The position numbers and the translations under genes were made by a program. From the NCBI GenBank assembly GCA_021029095.1, contig JAJOHG010000004.1:372001-436000 (forward strand): 64,000 nucleotides of DNA, written 5' to 3'. This document shows, piece after piece, positions 45,552 through 57,028 of this stretch; the stretch's first letter is position 1; every line of letters begins with the position of its first letter. The DNA is from Phellopilus nigrolimitatus (Eukaryota > Basidiomycota > Agaricomycetes > Hymenochaetales > Hymenochaetaceae). Under the pieces are notes generated by a model that was given only the letters and a program-made list of their open reading frames with translations, had not been told where the DNA came from and searched no databases.

Positions 45552-46569
45552 TACTACTGTAAGGCCGTTGTAGGGCATACCACGAGTCCTTAGAACTCGT
45601 GGGTACCCGTGACCCGACCCGGACCACAGACCCGCATTCACGGATCACCCGTACACGGGTGATCCGTGGGAAACGGATTGTTGCGGGTCCGGGTTGAGAT
45701 TTTTCAAATTTTCAATACCCGTGGGTAGTTCACAAGTATTCAAGGTCTGATGAGCAGTAGTAGTTCATTCATTGTTATATTGTATTTATGTATGTAAGAA
45801 AATACAATTTGAATTAGCAGCAACCCCGACACACATAGGCACGAAAGCAAGATGGAGGTGACGCGATGCTACACGCAGGCGCACGCGCCGCACAGGTTGC
45901 AGTTTGTACACGTACAGATATAGGTAGATAACAGTGGGGCGACACGGGGCGCGGGGAAAGTGGGAAATGATACAGCGCGGAATACGGGTGGTCAGAAGCG
46001 GGGGCGGGGGCACACTAGTCAAGTCTAAATCCAGTCTTTCGTCAATCGACCGGTCGGCCAGGCGCTGGGGAGGGACAACGAAGAGAGCAGGACGGCAGAA
46101 CTACCATGCGCACAGTACAGTGTACGTGCGGAGCCCGCGGCTCCGCTCGTGCTCGCTCTGCGTTTCCTGCTGGCGCTCGCGTGGGTGCACGCCCACCCCA
46201 TGTGCATGTGCATATGCGAGGCTCGTCGGGCGGTGCATGGACGCGTCGTACGCCGCGCTCGCGCGCTTCTCGTCATCCAGCATGACCATTGTCGTGTCCT
46301 CGTCCCGCCATAGCCCCTCATGTCGCATGCCGCCAAAGCCTCTTCGTGGGGTGTGCCCGTTGTTTTTCAGCGTCTCGAGCGCTGCCGATGGATTCGCTTC
46401 CAACGGCGCCTGCGGCTCATCCGCGTGTGCAAGTGCAAGCACAGATGGCGGCACCAAGCCGTCGTTATAATCCATGGTTTGACGAGAGCCCGCACGGAGC
46501 AAGGGCGGAGCGAATAGATTGGTGCAGGTTACGCATGGACTGCGAGCGCGAGTACTTGCGCAGGCTGAA

Positions 46570-47235
46570 GCTTGAGAAAAACAGTTTGATCGCGAGCGTG
46601 AGCAGTTTGAAGCCCAGACACGTGGACCGGCTGAGATGAGCAGAGAGAAGCGCGCTGCCTCCACCATCGCCGTCGGCGAGTTCGACGGGGTCGAACTCAG
46701 ACTATCCGACTCAGTACCCACCGCCCGGTGCTCCTGAAGCGGCAGCCAAGCGTCTTGGGCGGAAGCCGATGCTTGCGGACAGCATGAGCATGCGAGGGCC
46801 GCCGACTCCCGTACCAAAGTCTGCGAGACATCGGTGTTGTCCACGTCCCAGGCCAGCGAGAAGCGCAAGCGTCGTGCTGGCGGCGCGCGGAAGCCGAAAG
46901 ACGACACTGACAGCGCTGCCGCCTCGCGTGCGCCATCAGTGCAGCCCGCTTTATTTGAGATTTCGCCCGTCGCATCGTCATCAGGTGCGATGAAGTCTCC
47001 ACCTTCACCTGAGCCACGGTCTTTGGCGAGCGCATCGGGCTCGAGTGGATGCTCAGGAAGGCCGTCGCCAATTGGCAGCCTGCATCCAATAGGTGGGCTC
47101 AGTTTGCCACGGAGGGAAGTTGACGAGGACTACGATGAGTGTGTTGCGGAGTCGCTCATGAGCCTGGCTGCGTCCGGGTCCTGCTTTACCTGGTCCTTCG
47201 GCTCTGCTGGAAGGGCGAGCCATCGGTTGGAGTAG
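46570..47235 (+). pseudogene. SSN6/CYC8-like corepressor fragment
   Basis: Frame-shifted stretches read FDREREQFEAQTRGPAEM, SNSDYPTQYPPPGAPEAAAK, SEKRKRRAGGARKPKDD and REVDEDYDECVAESLMSLA. The last resembles the conserved VDEDYDEGVA..L motif near the C-terminus of basidiomycete SSN6/CYC8 TPR corepressors. At least three frame changes rule out a functional gene. The family call is from memory of the motif and moderate. Confidence 0.45.
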
Positions 47236-47317
47236 TCTAGTTGGCGAGTGGATTCTTGGATGATGTGCTTCAGCGTTGAGAATCGGAGGAACATGAAAGC
47301 AACAACGAGACACGTAC

Positions 47318-47422
47318 GCGTGCGCTCAGTGTGTTCTTGAGCGCGATACCGGCCGCATTCCGGAATGTGGTTGTCTGCACCTTGTTCGCGAGTTCAGATG
47401 AGAGCGTGGCTACGTATCCGGG
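47318..47422 (-). pseudogene. importin-beta (KAP95-like) N-terminal fragment
   Basis: About 35 codons read GYVATLSSELANKV and FRNAAGIALKNTLSAR, typical of the first HEAT repeats of importin-beta. The frame to either side does not continue the protein. It is an isolated exon-sized piece inside the hAT-like element. Confidence 0.6.
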
Positions 47423-47857
47423 CTGCAAAGCAGAGTGGGCACAAACGGCGCTGCGTAGAAAGGGAGAACACCAGCGCGACGTCTTGCGCGTGCGCCGGCG
47501 CGTCGTGTTGCCTGCTGTTCGGGCGGAACGTCTCGAGCAGCGTGAACGCGCGCTCCATCCTGTGCAGGACGTCGCCGCGAATTCTCGAGAAGTGGAAGAC
47601 AGGAGACTCAGGCGATCCGCACGAAGGGAGGTGGATGACAATGCTGGTGTAAGACCCGCAGGGAGCTGTGAACAAACCCGTGACCTCTGTGATCTGGAAC
47701 CGTGGGAATTCGCTGACCCGTGAATCCGAGTCCCAACGGGTCCAGGTCAAGCCGGGTCCGGGTTGAGGATTTTCGGTCACGGGTAGATCCGCCAACAGGT
47801 CCGGGTCAACCCGGGGATCGACTCGTGGTATGCCCTAGGCCGTTGCGCGGACTTGTC

Positions 47858-49094
47858 TCACCAAGCTACAGACACTGCGGTCGTAGCGAATTTCTTGCAG
47901 TCCTTGGACGTGAGCTCCGCGTTCCACGCGTCCACCGCTTTTGGCACCAGGCTGCGACGGACAAAGCGTGTCAATCGCTCCGGCCTTCAGAGGAGAGGAG
48001 AGGCGGAGAGGCGGCTTACCTCGGTGCGTAGGTCCGTGCGAAGAGCGCTGCTTCCGGCGTGCACTCCGTCTTCACGAGAGAATTGACACAGGCCTCTGTG
48101 TCGCCGAGCTGCAGCCGGCTGGCGAACGCCAGGTTGTTCTGCCCCTTCTCCTCTGCACAAAGTGGCTCTCTTTCAGCAAGACAGTCCTGGTTTGCAGCAA
48201 GCGCGTTTGAGGGTTCTGTTTACCGGCCTGCCCGGCGAGCTTCGCGAGCCCGGCCTGTCGCCGATCGCGAGGAGCAGGAGCATCAGCGCGCTGAGGTCGT
48301 CCGCGCGCTCGAAGCACTCCCGTGCGAGGTCGAAGCGCCACACGGCCAGCGCGCGGTCGCCAACGGCCTTCCACTTCGTCTCCACCTCGGCATCGGGTCT
48401 GGTTCGCGTGATCTCGAGCGCCGCGTCGAGGTCGTCAAGCTGTAGCGAGAGGTCGAACTTGTGGTCCGGGCCGGTCGTCACTTGGAGCGCCAATTCCTGC
48501 AGGTCTAAATAGTAGGAAATAGCGATGTAAATAGTGTGTCCATCATAGTCTGAACCATGCTCTTTACCTCGTGCTTCTAAGAATCGAGCGATCTTGTTCC
48601 GCTGTTCTTTTGATATTGACGGTAGGATCTCGGCAGCAGTGTCAGTGTTGCCTCGAAGGATGGCCGATTGGTATTTGATGAGGTTCAGCGAGAGGGAGTA
48701 TCCGTAAATCCTGACTTCCTTGTCCGCGAGATACACGCGGTTCTGAGCGGGGATATAGCCTAGGAGATACATGGGGTTTATCAGAGCATTAGAGCGTGAC
48801 ATTATAATTAAAAGTGTATTCGCGCACGGGGAGGTGGACACGCTAGCCCTCGGGCGTCTCGATGTCCACAGCAGCCTGCAGATTCGTGGAGAGCACGTCG
48901 GTGTTGCGCGTGTAGACAAGCTTGCTGGCGGGGTCCATGCTGAGCGTGGGCTCGTCGCAGCCGAGCTTGACGACGACAACGCCCTCATTGAAGCCGACCG
49001 TGATGTTATTTGCGTGCGGGCACACAGCGACGCACCACGCGTGCTCGAGCGCGTAGCTGAACATGTTCTCGAGGCGGTATGCGCCGCTGTTCCA
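47858..49094 (-). pseudogene. coatomer beta' (SEC27/COPB2) fragment
   Basis: Reads WNSGAYRLENMFSYALEHAW, VGFNEGVVVVKLGCDEPTLS, GYIPAQNRVYLADKEVRIYG, KIARFLEARG, DLSLQLDDLDAALEI and ALAVWRFDLARECFERADD, in COPI beta' order. It ends with LVPKAVDAWNAELTSKD and a stop at 47858-47860. The N-terminal WD repeats are missing. About 200 residues are deleted between the DIETPEG and NPMYLLGYIP segments, and frames shift near 48060-48240. It is therefore a dead partial copy carried inside the 5-kb element. The functional gene must lie elsewhere. Confidence 0.85.
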
Positions 49095-49633
49095 GAGGTT
49101 GGCGGCGAGCATCGCCTTTTGTTGCAGAGGTCGATGGTGGAGAGAAGTCTTGTTGCTAGGCAGTCGAGTGAAATCCGTGAAATTTTTCGGAGGGTAGCGG
49201 AGTACGAAACTGAGCACGTGAGAAATGAATCGAGGAATTGTGCACATGAGACTCAGAGCACAAGTTCGAGCAACTGATTGACATGTTGCGACGACTTCAT
49301 TTTACATAAGCCGAGTGTGCAGTTCGTTGGGCGAAAATATTTTTATTTAGCCATTTTTCTCGTTCGTGTCGATCTCCTGAGCAAGTTGCAACGGAAAATC
49401 AGACGTCTAAATTGAGTTGCAACACAGCCTTCGAACCACCATCCGAATTCACTCGATTTGAATCGAATACACAAGATTGTCTACGATCTGGTACGATACG
49501 GCTCGATTTCACCCGAGTGACTTTTCACTGGGCTTCAGGAATCCACACCAAGCTCAAGGTAGCGTTTCAAATTCTCTTTCTTGACATGCATATGACGGTT
49601 AAACATATCTGCCATTCTGAAAATTGACGCGAC

Positions 49634-51545
49634 ATGACATACTATTCAACGTTTACACTGAATCGCACACTTTCCCTTGTGCGCTGGGCGTGGGTTGCCT
49701 TCAGGTCGATGCTGCGGGTTGTACTGGGGTGGCTATTTGCCCTAAGAAAGCAGAGATTTAAGAACGACCATGAATCAGTTCGCGCCAATTCTTCCGACTC
49801 AGGCGGGTTTCACATTTGGAATTTCCCTCTACGGCCAATCGGCCAATGGCAGAGTTGCAGTTGAGTGTAGGGCGAGGATCAAAAGCCAACAGTCAGACGT
49901 AAGTGAACCGAAGATCTCATCTTTACGAGCAGCTGTAATATTCCTTATGCGATCCGCACAGAATACCATCAGCGGGTACCCACTGAACGTAGACTGGCCT
50001 CACGGAGACAGGAGGTCATTTTACGACATTCCAGCGAATCAAGCCAATAATGCCCTTTTCTCAGATTCCAAGGATGGACTGTTGGCAAGGCTTAACCTCA
50101 TAGATAGGTAGTATGGGTTGTGATTCAGCGAGGAAAGATAGTGTTTTGCTCCCCTCGAGAGATACACTGTTGGAAACGAACCAGCTTGATCTGAGGAAGA
50201 GCCCGGACGACCTTTCGGCAACGACATATGACAACGGTGCCCTTTTCACGAGGTAACGAAGGAAAGGCCAAAGCACAGCGCTGTGGCAACAACGTTTCAA
50301 ACCCTTGCTCACTAGATGTCGTTGTGTGCGAACGCATAGGAGACATTACTCAGCTTTCTAAAGGCGCGGAAATTTGACGCCTGGTTTTCCTTGACAAGGC
50401 AAACAAGTGCTCCGAAAGGGAAGTTGTCGGTCTGTGCGGGCGCATCGAGTCCCTCATCCTCAATGTGCAGGACAAGTGGGACAAAGTGCAGGACGAGGCG
50501 CGCGGACGGGATGCGCACAGTATCACCGTTGGCGTGTCGCCGAGCGTCGCGTCAGGGAGTGATGTTTTACTTGGCAAAACAACCGTCACAAAGCTAGTGA
50601 GAACGGCGTTGGGAAGCGAAATCCACAAAGCTGTTACGAATCTCATGATGTAAGACCCGGATTTTGACGCTGTCGTGCAAGATGCTTTGCAAGCTTGGGT
50701 AACATTTTGTGTGTACTCGGCCATAAAACCTTTACTTTTCGGTCTCAAGTTGCGGACTCAAAAAGACGTGAAAGAAGCTATCTGTGAGATGGAAAACCAT
50801 GGTCAGTTTGGAAAAACACGTTTTTATTAGAAAACCCACTCACCGAATCATTTTGTGGCAGAACCCGAAATCGCTAAAGTCTGGAATAAATTAAGAGAGG
50901 AAAATACCCCGGCAACGAGATCTGTTTTTTCTCGAATTCGCGACTTTGTCGGATATTTTTCAAATACGACCCCCGCGGATTCTGACAGCTATCGTCTTCT
51001 GGAGGAAACATATCACCAAATGCTGTTCGGTAAGTTTTATTTGTCATCGTCCTTGTGAAAAATAACGGGAGCGTACACAGATAAACGATCACCGGCGATT
51101 GCCTTGCACTGGAGAGCATTGTTGCATACTTACGATCGGACACTCGATTTCTTCAACGAAGCGTTCGAGCAAACTCAGGAAATTCTCTGCAGAGGACTCT
51201 TTGAAGTATTCGTTCTAGCCAGGGGAAATCCGTCGCAACTGTTCCTTGACAGCACTCGCACCCTAACGGCGAAAAACAGAATAATCGAAGAAGCGTCTCA
51301 GGTGGCAGAAAGCGTTGTAACAGGTTGTTTTGGGGCGAATCTCGAAGTCTTCGTTGTCGATCCCGGGAGGCTGTATGACAGCGAATCGATGGTGCTCGAC
51401 GGCCAGGATCATACAGCAGAAGCCGTTGCCATCAAATGCACCGTAGATTTGGGATTGCACGAGGTCGTGCCAAGAGCTTGCGGGCTTTGAGACAGAAAAG
51501 GTGACCAAACGAGTATCGTTGAAGACCAAGGTTTTCCGAGTAGCG
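49634..51545 (+). pseudogene. partner gene of module B, inactivated
   Basis: The start at 49634 and the membrane segment LSLVRWAWVAFRSMLRVV align with partner C (ILVRWSWAAFKWLW). The middle region is scrambled. From about 50390 it again matches: NKCSEREVVGLCGRIESLIL, LQAWVTFCVYSAIKPLLFGL, ALHWRALLHTYDRTLDF and NLEVFVVDPGRLYDSESM. Lesions: TAA at 50651-50653 where partner C has a Lys codon, and a one-base shift near 51485 that ends the frame early. The intron positions of partner C are conserved. Confidence 0.82.
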
Positions 51546-51793
51546 GCTAAGTACGTAAGTGACGTTTCCATATTTGAATTTTATGTAATACAATCTCCGA
51601 CCGGTACATCTGTACAAGGCAGGCGTCATGAGAAATGCACGGACTAGTATATAACCTGGAAAGAAACAAAAAACTCAGGTTCTATCCAATACTCTATTTA
51701 ATCTGGGTAAACAATTGTGACGGGACCACTAAGAGAGACGAGCCAATGAGTATCATAAAAGAGTGTTGTCAGAAGGAATATCCCATGTACTTA

Positions 51794-54241
51794 CTATTTT
51801 GTTTCACCCTAGAAACATGAATCAATAATCGCCTATAGAAAAACAAAGAAAGAACATACATTTGCCTCCCATTTGATTTTAGCCTCGAGCTCCGTTGTGC
51901 CAAACTTCAGCTCTATTTCGAACTTTGCCTTCCAGAACGCCCTCGGCACCCTCTGGCTAAGAAATTCGAGCATAGAAGTGTTCCGAGACGACTCGGTGCA
52001 CAATTCAGACAGATCAGCCTCTAACTTGCACAGAGTTCGGAACTTATCTGTCAGAGCCAACGCTGGATATGTTAGCTGTCTTGATGTGAAGTCATGGAAG
52101 GGGCTTACGCTTGTTTTCTTTATACCACCTTGGAAGAGGCAGATCACCATCGTAAACAAGAATTTCGGTTGCAAATTGCGTCGCACTCGACTTAAGAAAG
52201 AACTCTTTGAAGTAGGACTCTTTGAAAGCTTTTGCCTCTTCAATTGGTGTCCCCTAAAAATCGCATAATAGGCGCCAAGAAGTTTAGTATTATGCCGAGC
52301 TCGTGCAGAAAGGCATGCGGCACTCACCTTCGCAACAATGCAATCGAACACCGGGCCGATATACGCACCTTCTGTCCCTGTTTGAAGAAGATCTGACCGC
52401 TCCCGGTGGTCAGGAAGGAGGGGATTGTAGGGAATAAGACAGGTAGTCCCATAGGATGCTGGGCAAACTCTTGAAGTAACCAAATGGTCCAGAAAATGCA
52501 AGACAGCTCCGTTAGCGACAGCTTTCGCTCTATTCTCATTCATCAACTTTCCTAAAGCCTCCAGCATAAAATCATTATGCTCACAAGTTTGTGTCTGGTC
52601 GCTGGATGCTAACACCCTCGGGCCCAAGACAACTGTCTAGTCTCTTTAAAAGATATGCGCTTGAGGCAAAACCGCCCACTAGCCAAACGGACTTCGAGTG
52701 TGTTAGAGTCAGACTGACAGAGATTATTTAAAGGGGTCACTAACCGTCTTGGCATTGTTTCTACGAGTTGCTGTTAGTTGTTTTCGAATAGAGTCGAGTG
52801 CCTCGGTAACCGATAATGAGAAGCACTCGGATAGCTCATCACTAGTAAAAAAGAAGGCGAATTTCCACGTATTAGAATTTACGCAACGACAATTGCCAGA
52901 TCCGCTCACCTGTCCAGACGAAGAAAGCCGCCTCGAATACCAAGCTTGTCATCTTTTGCTCGCCGATCTCCGACTTTCATTAACCCGTAATTGACATCTC
53001 CGTCGAACTCCCTTTTCGTTTTCTTCTCGAACTCATCGGTGATAAATGCTTTCAATGTCTCCTCGTCATCATACTTGGAGTTTTTCAATTTTCCTGGAGT
53101 CAAGCAACCTTGAGCCATCTCATGGTTTTTATCGGAATGAAAATATACTACTCTTTAATAGTTCGAGGCCAGCTTTATCCACGAATACGGACCCCGCGAA
53201 CCGACCTTTGAGTGGAAAAAACAATGAGTCATTCTATTTGTTGATATAGTTCATTCAGCGAGCGAAGCTCACAATCGGCCGGCGCGCATTCCTTGAGTTC
53301 CAGGGGAGAAGTCCTGGTTACTTCGTAACTGCACATGTCTAATGTACCGCCTCCGGCATCTGCAACAACGAATTTAAAGCCAGCCTGCACCAGATGAATC
53401 AGGCATGCAATCACTGAATTCCAAATTGTCCATATAGAACTCCTACCTCGAGATTGGCGGGCCCGAGTCCACCTGAAAGACAAGCCAATGCGCTCGCTTC
53501 TCCTTCAGTAACAAACTTAACCCGATTGCGATCTTCTGCGGTACCGAGAATCAGCCCGCCCAGGATTGCACTCTGACGATACCGTTGCTGCGACAGTCCG
53601 GTCCACCCATTAGGGTGACCCAGAACAAAAATGGCTCGATCCTTGACTTGGCGCCAAACGACATCTCCGTCAGTATGAGCAGTTTGGATAAAGTTGATGG
53701 TCTCGGCGAGTAGGTAGCGCAGAAAATCGCCCATGACCTGCTCAGCGGACCTCCCATTGGGTAGTTCTCCGATCTCTAGCCCATTTGTCTGTAAGTGCAT
53801 TGTGTTCGGGCGAAGGTGCATTTTGAAACTGGAGAGACGATCTAATATAGGTGGAAGGTATAAAGACTTGCACTCACTGTTGAGATTTGAACCAGCCATA
53901 GTAATCCGCGTCGCTTACGACAGAATCTATGACCGTAGAGGCGCCGATAGCTTTGATGGTAAGATCATCGTCGTAATATATTATTGATGGAATCTTTCCC
54001 GCCCCCACACTTTGACCTGAAAACCTTCAACAAGACATTTGACATCAGCCGTAATACACACACATGTAGAGCGGAATGAAACAAACCTCGTCACAGGCTG
54101 CACCTCTGGGACTTCCCCAGGACGCAATACAGCGTAGGAGACGCCGCTGAACGTTGTTCCGACGTCGATACCAATCACGATGCCTATTTGACTACCGTTG
54201 TACGGCTGACGCCGCAGCAGACGGATGCTTGCTGAAGTCAT
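51794..54241 (-). CDS. HSP70-like ATPase, HSPA12-type (module C)
   Basis: The start at 54241 gives MTSASIRLLRRQPYNGSQIG and phosphate loop 1 IGIDVGTTFSGVSYAVL. Exons in order carry KIPSIIYYDDDL, FKMHLRP, MGDFLRYLLAETINFIQTAH, FVLGHPNGWTGLSQQRYRQS, VTEGEASALACLSGGL, phosphate loop 2 VVADAGGGTLDMCSYEV, RLGIR-type DKLGIRGGFLRLDR, VWLVGGFASSAYLLKRL, CIVAK and FEIELKFGTTELEAKIKW. The last intron leads to a short exon GETK with stop at 51794-51796. No lesion was seen. Likely a cytosolic ATPase; substrates unknown. Closest relative in the window is HSP70-B, then HSP70-A. Confidence 0.84.
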
Positions 54242-54609
54242 GACAAGATGGAAAGGGTGCTGGCTGGTCAGTCGACGGTTCGTATGTGATGTCGCTTTTA
54301 AGCCGGAAGTTCAACACATCCCCTTCGAAAACCTAATACACTGCGGCTTCCTCCACGAGGCCGAAGGGCAGGACTGCAACAATATGAGTTTCATGCGTGA
54401 AAGGCGTGGTCCATAAATCAAAGCGCAGTGACAGCCTCGCTTTCAATGTCCGAAGAGCAATCATGGGCTCAGCCTTGTAAGGCTCCGCGTTCGACAAGTG
54501 CTCTTCACGAATTCCCCCAGCAAATCCAAGGTAGCGTACTTCATCGTCTTCACAGACAGCGCAATAACATCGGTACTCATTCTTGTTGTTTTGAAAGCAT
54601 TCAACAGAG
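54242..54609. promoter_or_regulatory. bidirectional promoter of module C
   Basis: 368 bp between divergent start codons. About 54490-54530 is collinear with the sequences flanking the 5-kb element in module B, so the spacer was part of the duplicated unit. Confidence 0.5.
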
Positions 54610-57028
54610 ATGTCATCTGACAAGACCCGTTGCGAGAAAGTCATAGCGAGAATAGCAAAGTATGCGCTGATTCTCGTGCGCTGGTCATGGGCTGCCTTTA
54701 AGTGGCTGTGGTTCATGCTAACGTGCTGTTGCTTTCGGAGAGACAAAAAAGACAAGAAAAGCGATCGTGGGTCGACTCGAGCCAACTCCCCCGAGTCAGA
54801 CGAGCACAACGACCTGGAGTCGCGACTTGTTTTTCCAAAGACAGGAAAAAAGAGTGCGGGCTGGGATTCTAGAGAGATCACAGAGAGCCAACGATCTAAC
54901 GTGAGTAGATCATAGAACAGACCGGATACGTTGAAGCTTCTTTGCTTCAAGTAACTCACACGACACATGTAGGATACCATCGAGCCTGAGGGGCATCAGG
55001 TGGAAGTGGCCGGAAACGGAGCAGAAGGGTCGTTTTGCAACATCCCGCTGACCCAAAACGGTTTCCTTCCTCGCACAGAAGACGTGTTGGCAGAAGGACC
55101 TGGCGTCAAAGGAAGTCTTGACGGCAATTCGGCGAGGAAGGATGGCGTCGCGCTTTTTCCCGAAGAAGGCTCCTCGGTAGCGGATAAGCCTAATATCGAG
55201 AGGAACCTCGAAGCCCGCTCAGAGAGGAAGGACGGCACTCCTCTCCACGGAGAACCAAGCGGTGAAGGGCAACTTCGTATCGATCCTGAAATCGGGGCCC
55301 AGACCACCGGGATTCCCCTTTCGCCAGAAGTGAAAGGGTATGACACCAAGGAGCGTCTAGACAACTGTACGGCAGGATCATCCATTGATAGTGCTGGGAT
55401 GAAAACGGTTCAACAGCTGCTCACATCGACTTCGAATGACTTCTTGCCGCTCAGCCAAACCCAAGAAGCTAGTGATACACGAGGAAATCTGGAGCGTAGC
55501 ACGCCGCAATTGAATATCCGCAAACCTCCTAGCGAAGGGATTAACCGACCACAAGGCAAAGGGTCGAGAAAGAGGCGCGCAGATACTCTCGACGACGGCA
55601 GAGAAGCAGACTCTTCGGTGTTAGAAAGGAGGCCTTCACGACGCCAGAGAAGCCAGGCCCATGGACGCGGCGGGAAGCGAGCCACATTGGATCCTGAAAA
55701 TCCAAAGGAAGAAAGCGCTTATGCGGGTGCCCAAGATAAAGCAGAAAAAGCACAGCGCTACGGCGGAAGCGAAAAAACGCCGACAACAATCTCTTTAGCG
55801 GAGCCAGCCAGCCAGCCGCGCTCCACGGAGGAAGAGATCTCCCGCAGATTTTTCCTCGACAGAGCGGACAAGTGTTCTGAGAAAGAGGTCGTCGACTTAT
55901 GCGTGGCGCTAAATGGGCGTATAGAAACGCTCGTGCTCAACGTGCTAGACGAATGGGATAAGGTACCAATTAAGGTAGCGGGGGGGAAGGACGCGCCCAT
56001 TAACTTTGACATGCCAACCACCATCGTGGCGGGAAGGGATACCCTACTCGAGATAAACATCGCAAACTTGGTGAGGAAAGCGCTGGGAAACGAACTTTAC
56101 AGATCGATTATAGGACTCAAACCAGAAGACTCGGAGCTGGAGGCTTACGTTCATGACGCCTTGCAAGTCTGGGCAACCTTTTGCATCCACTTGGCCATAA
56201 AACCTCTCCTTTTTGGATTCAAGGTGCGAACTATTAGTGAAGTAGAAGAGGCGTTCCGCCAGATGGTAGACCATGGTCAGTTTATATATATATATTAAAA
56301 GACTTTCACTGACTTGGAAAAACTACCCCCTAACAGAAAGTGACAACGCCAGACTTTGGAGGAAACTGAGGGAAGACAATATGCCGCTGACGACGGCTCG
56401 CGACTCTCAAGTTAGGGATTTCGTTACAGACATTTCCTCTCTGTCCAATTCGACTTTTGAAGATTTCGATGAATATTGTCTTCTAGAAGAGACATATCAA
56501 CAGATTCTTGGGTGCCGTGAGTTTTTACTGCTAAGATCTTTATAATAGGAAGTGACCGGAGTGCACACAGACAACGGATCACAGGCAATTGCTTTGCACT
56601 GGAGAGCGTTGTTGCATAGCTACGATCGAAGACTCGGGTTTTTCAGCGAAGTTTTCAAGCAGACCACAGAAGTTCTCTGCAAAGGACTTCTTGAGGTATT
56701 CACGCTGGCGGGGAAGGTTCCGCCACCTTCGTTGGTAGACGACGTTCGCGTCCTGGCGACGAACAATAGAGTAATCGAGCACGCATCGCAGTTGGCAGAA
56801 ATGGTCAAAACAGGCTTCTTTTCGGTAAATCTCGAGGTCTTCGTCGCCGATCCTGGAAGTCTGTACGACAACGAATCGATGCTGCTCGACGATCAGGAGC
56901 CTAATGCAGGAGAAGCTGCTATCGTGAAATGCACGATAGGCCTCGGGCTACGCGAGATTGTGCCGGTGATTCCGGGCTTGGAGACGGAGACAAAGCGAGT
57001 GCTGTTGAAGTCCAAAGTTCTACTGTAG
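54610..57028 (+). CDS. HSP70-partner family protein, module C (unknown function)
   Basis: Family not recognised. The start at 54610 gives a basic N-terminus, then a membrane segment (ALILVRWSWAAFKWLWFML) followed by CCCFRRDKKDKK, typical of a membrane anchor with palmitoylatable cysteines. After intron 54901-54972 comes about 280 residues of disordered, charged sequence with ARKDG/ERKDG repeats and basic clusters (GSRKRRADT, RRPSRRQRSQ). The conserved core begins at DKCSEKEVVDLCVALNGRIE and continues LQVWATFCIHLAIKPLLFGF. Intron 56276-56336 and one near 56525-56571 lead to ALHWRALLHSYDRRLGFFSE and NLEVFVADPGSLYDNESM. It ends at 57028. No lesion found. Confidence 0.68.

Larger units (their letters stand above)
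45571..47837. mobile_element. non-autonomous hAT-like element (2.27 kb) with captured gene fragments
   Basis: Perfect 18-bp terminal inverted repeats TAGGGCATACCACGAGTC (45571-45588 and 47820-47837) are flanked by an 8-bp duplication GGCCGTTG (45563-45570 and 47838-47845). This is the hAT signature. Subterminal GGGTCCGGGTTGAG-type motifs occur near both ends, and a 14-bp-arm hairpin lies at 45639-45668. No hAT transposase is present. Instead the interior holds broken pieces resembling SSN6/CYC8 and importin-beta, so it fits a Pack-type element. Confidence 0.85.
44578..49532. mobile_element. 5-kb DNA element with 7-bp target duplication carrying gene fragments
   Basis: Terminal inverted repeats of about 31 bp with one mismatch start CCCAGTGAAAAGTCACTCGG (44578-44608 and 49502-49532). 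CTTCAGG is duplicated at 44571-44577 and 49533-49539. The empty site is visible in module C near 54510, where the flanks join (TGCTCTTCACGAATTC). The element sits in the former HSP70-B/partner-B promoter. No transposase was recognised. It contains a palindrome at 44691-44746, a coatomer beta' fragment and a nested hAT-like element. The superfamily is not settled; 7-8 bp duplications and CAGTG ends suggest hAT or a related group. Confidence 0.8.

Noticed and set aside
46101..46907. 268-codon minus-strand frame inside the hAT-like element
   Set aside because: Overlaps the SSN6-like fragment on the other strand; no family identified. It could contain another captured piece, but I cannot support one.
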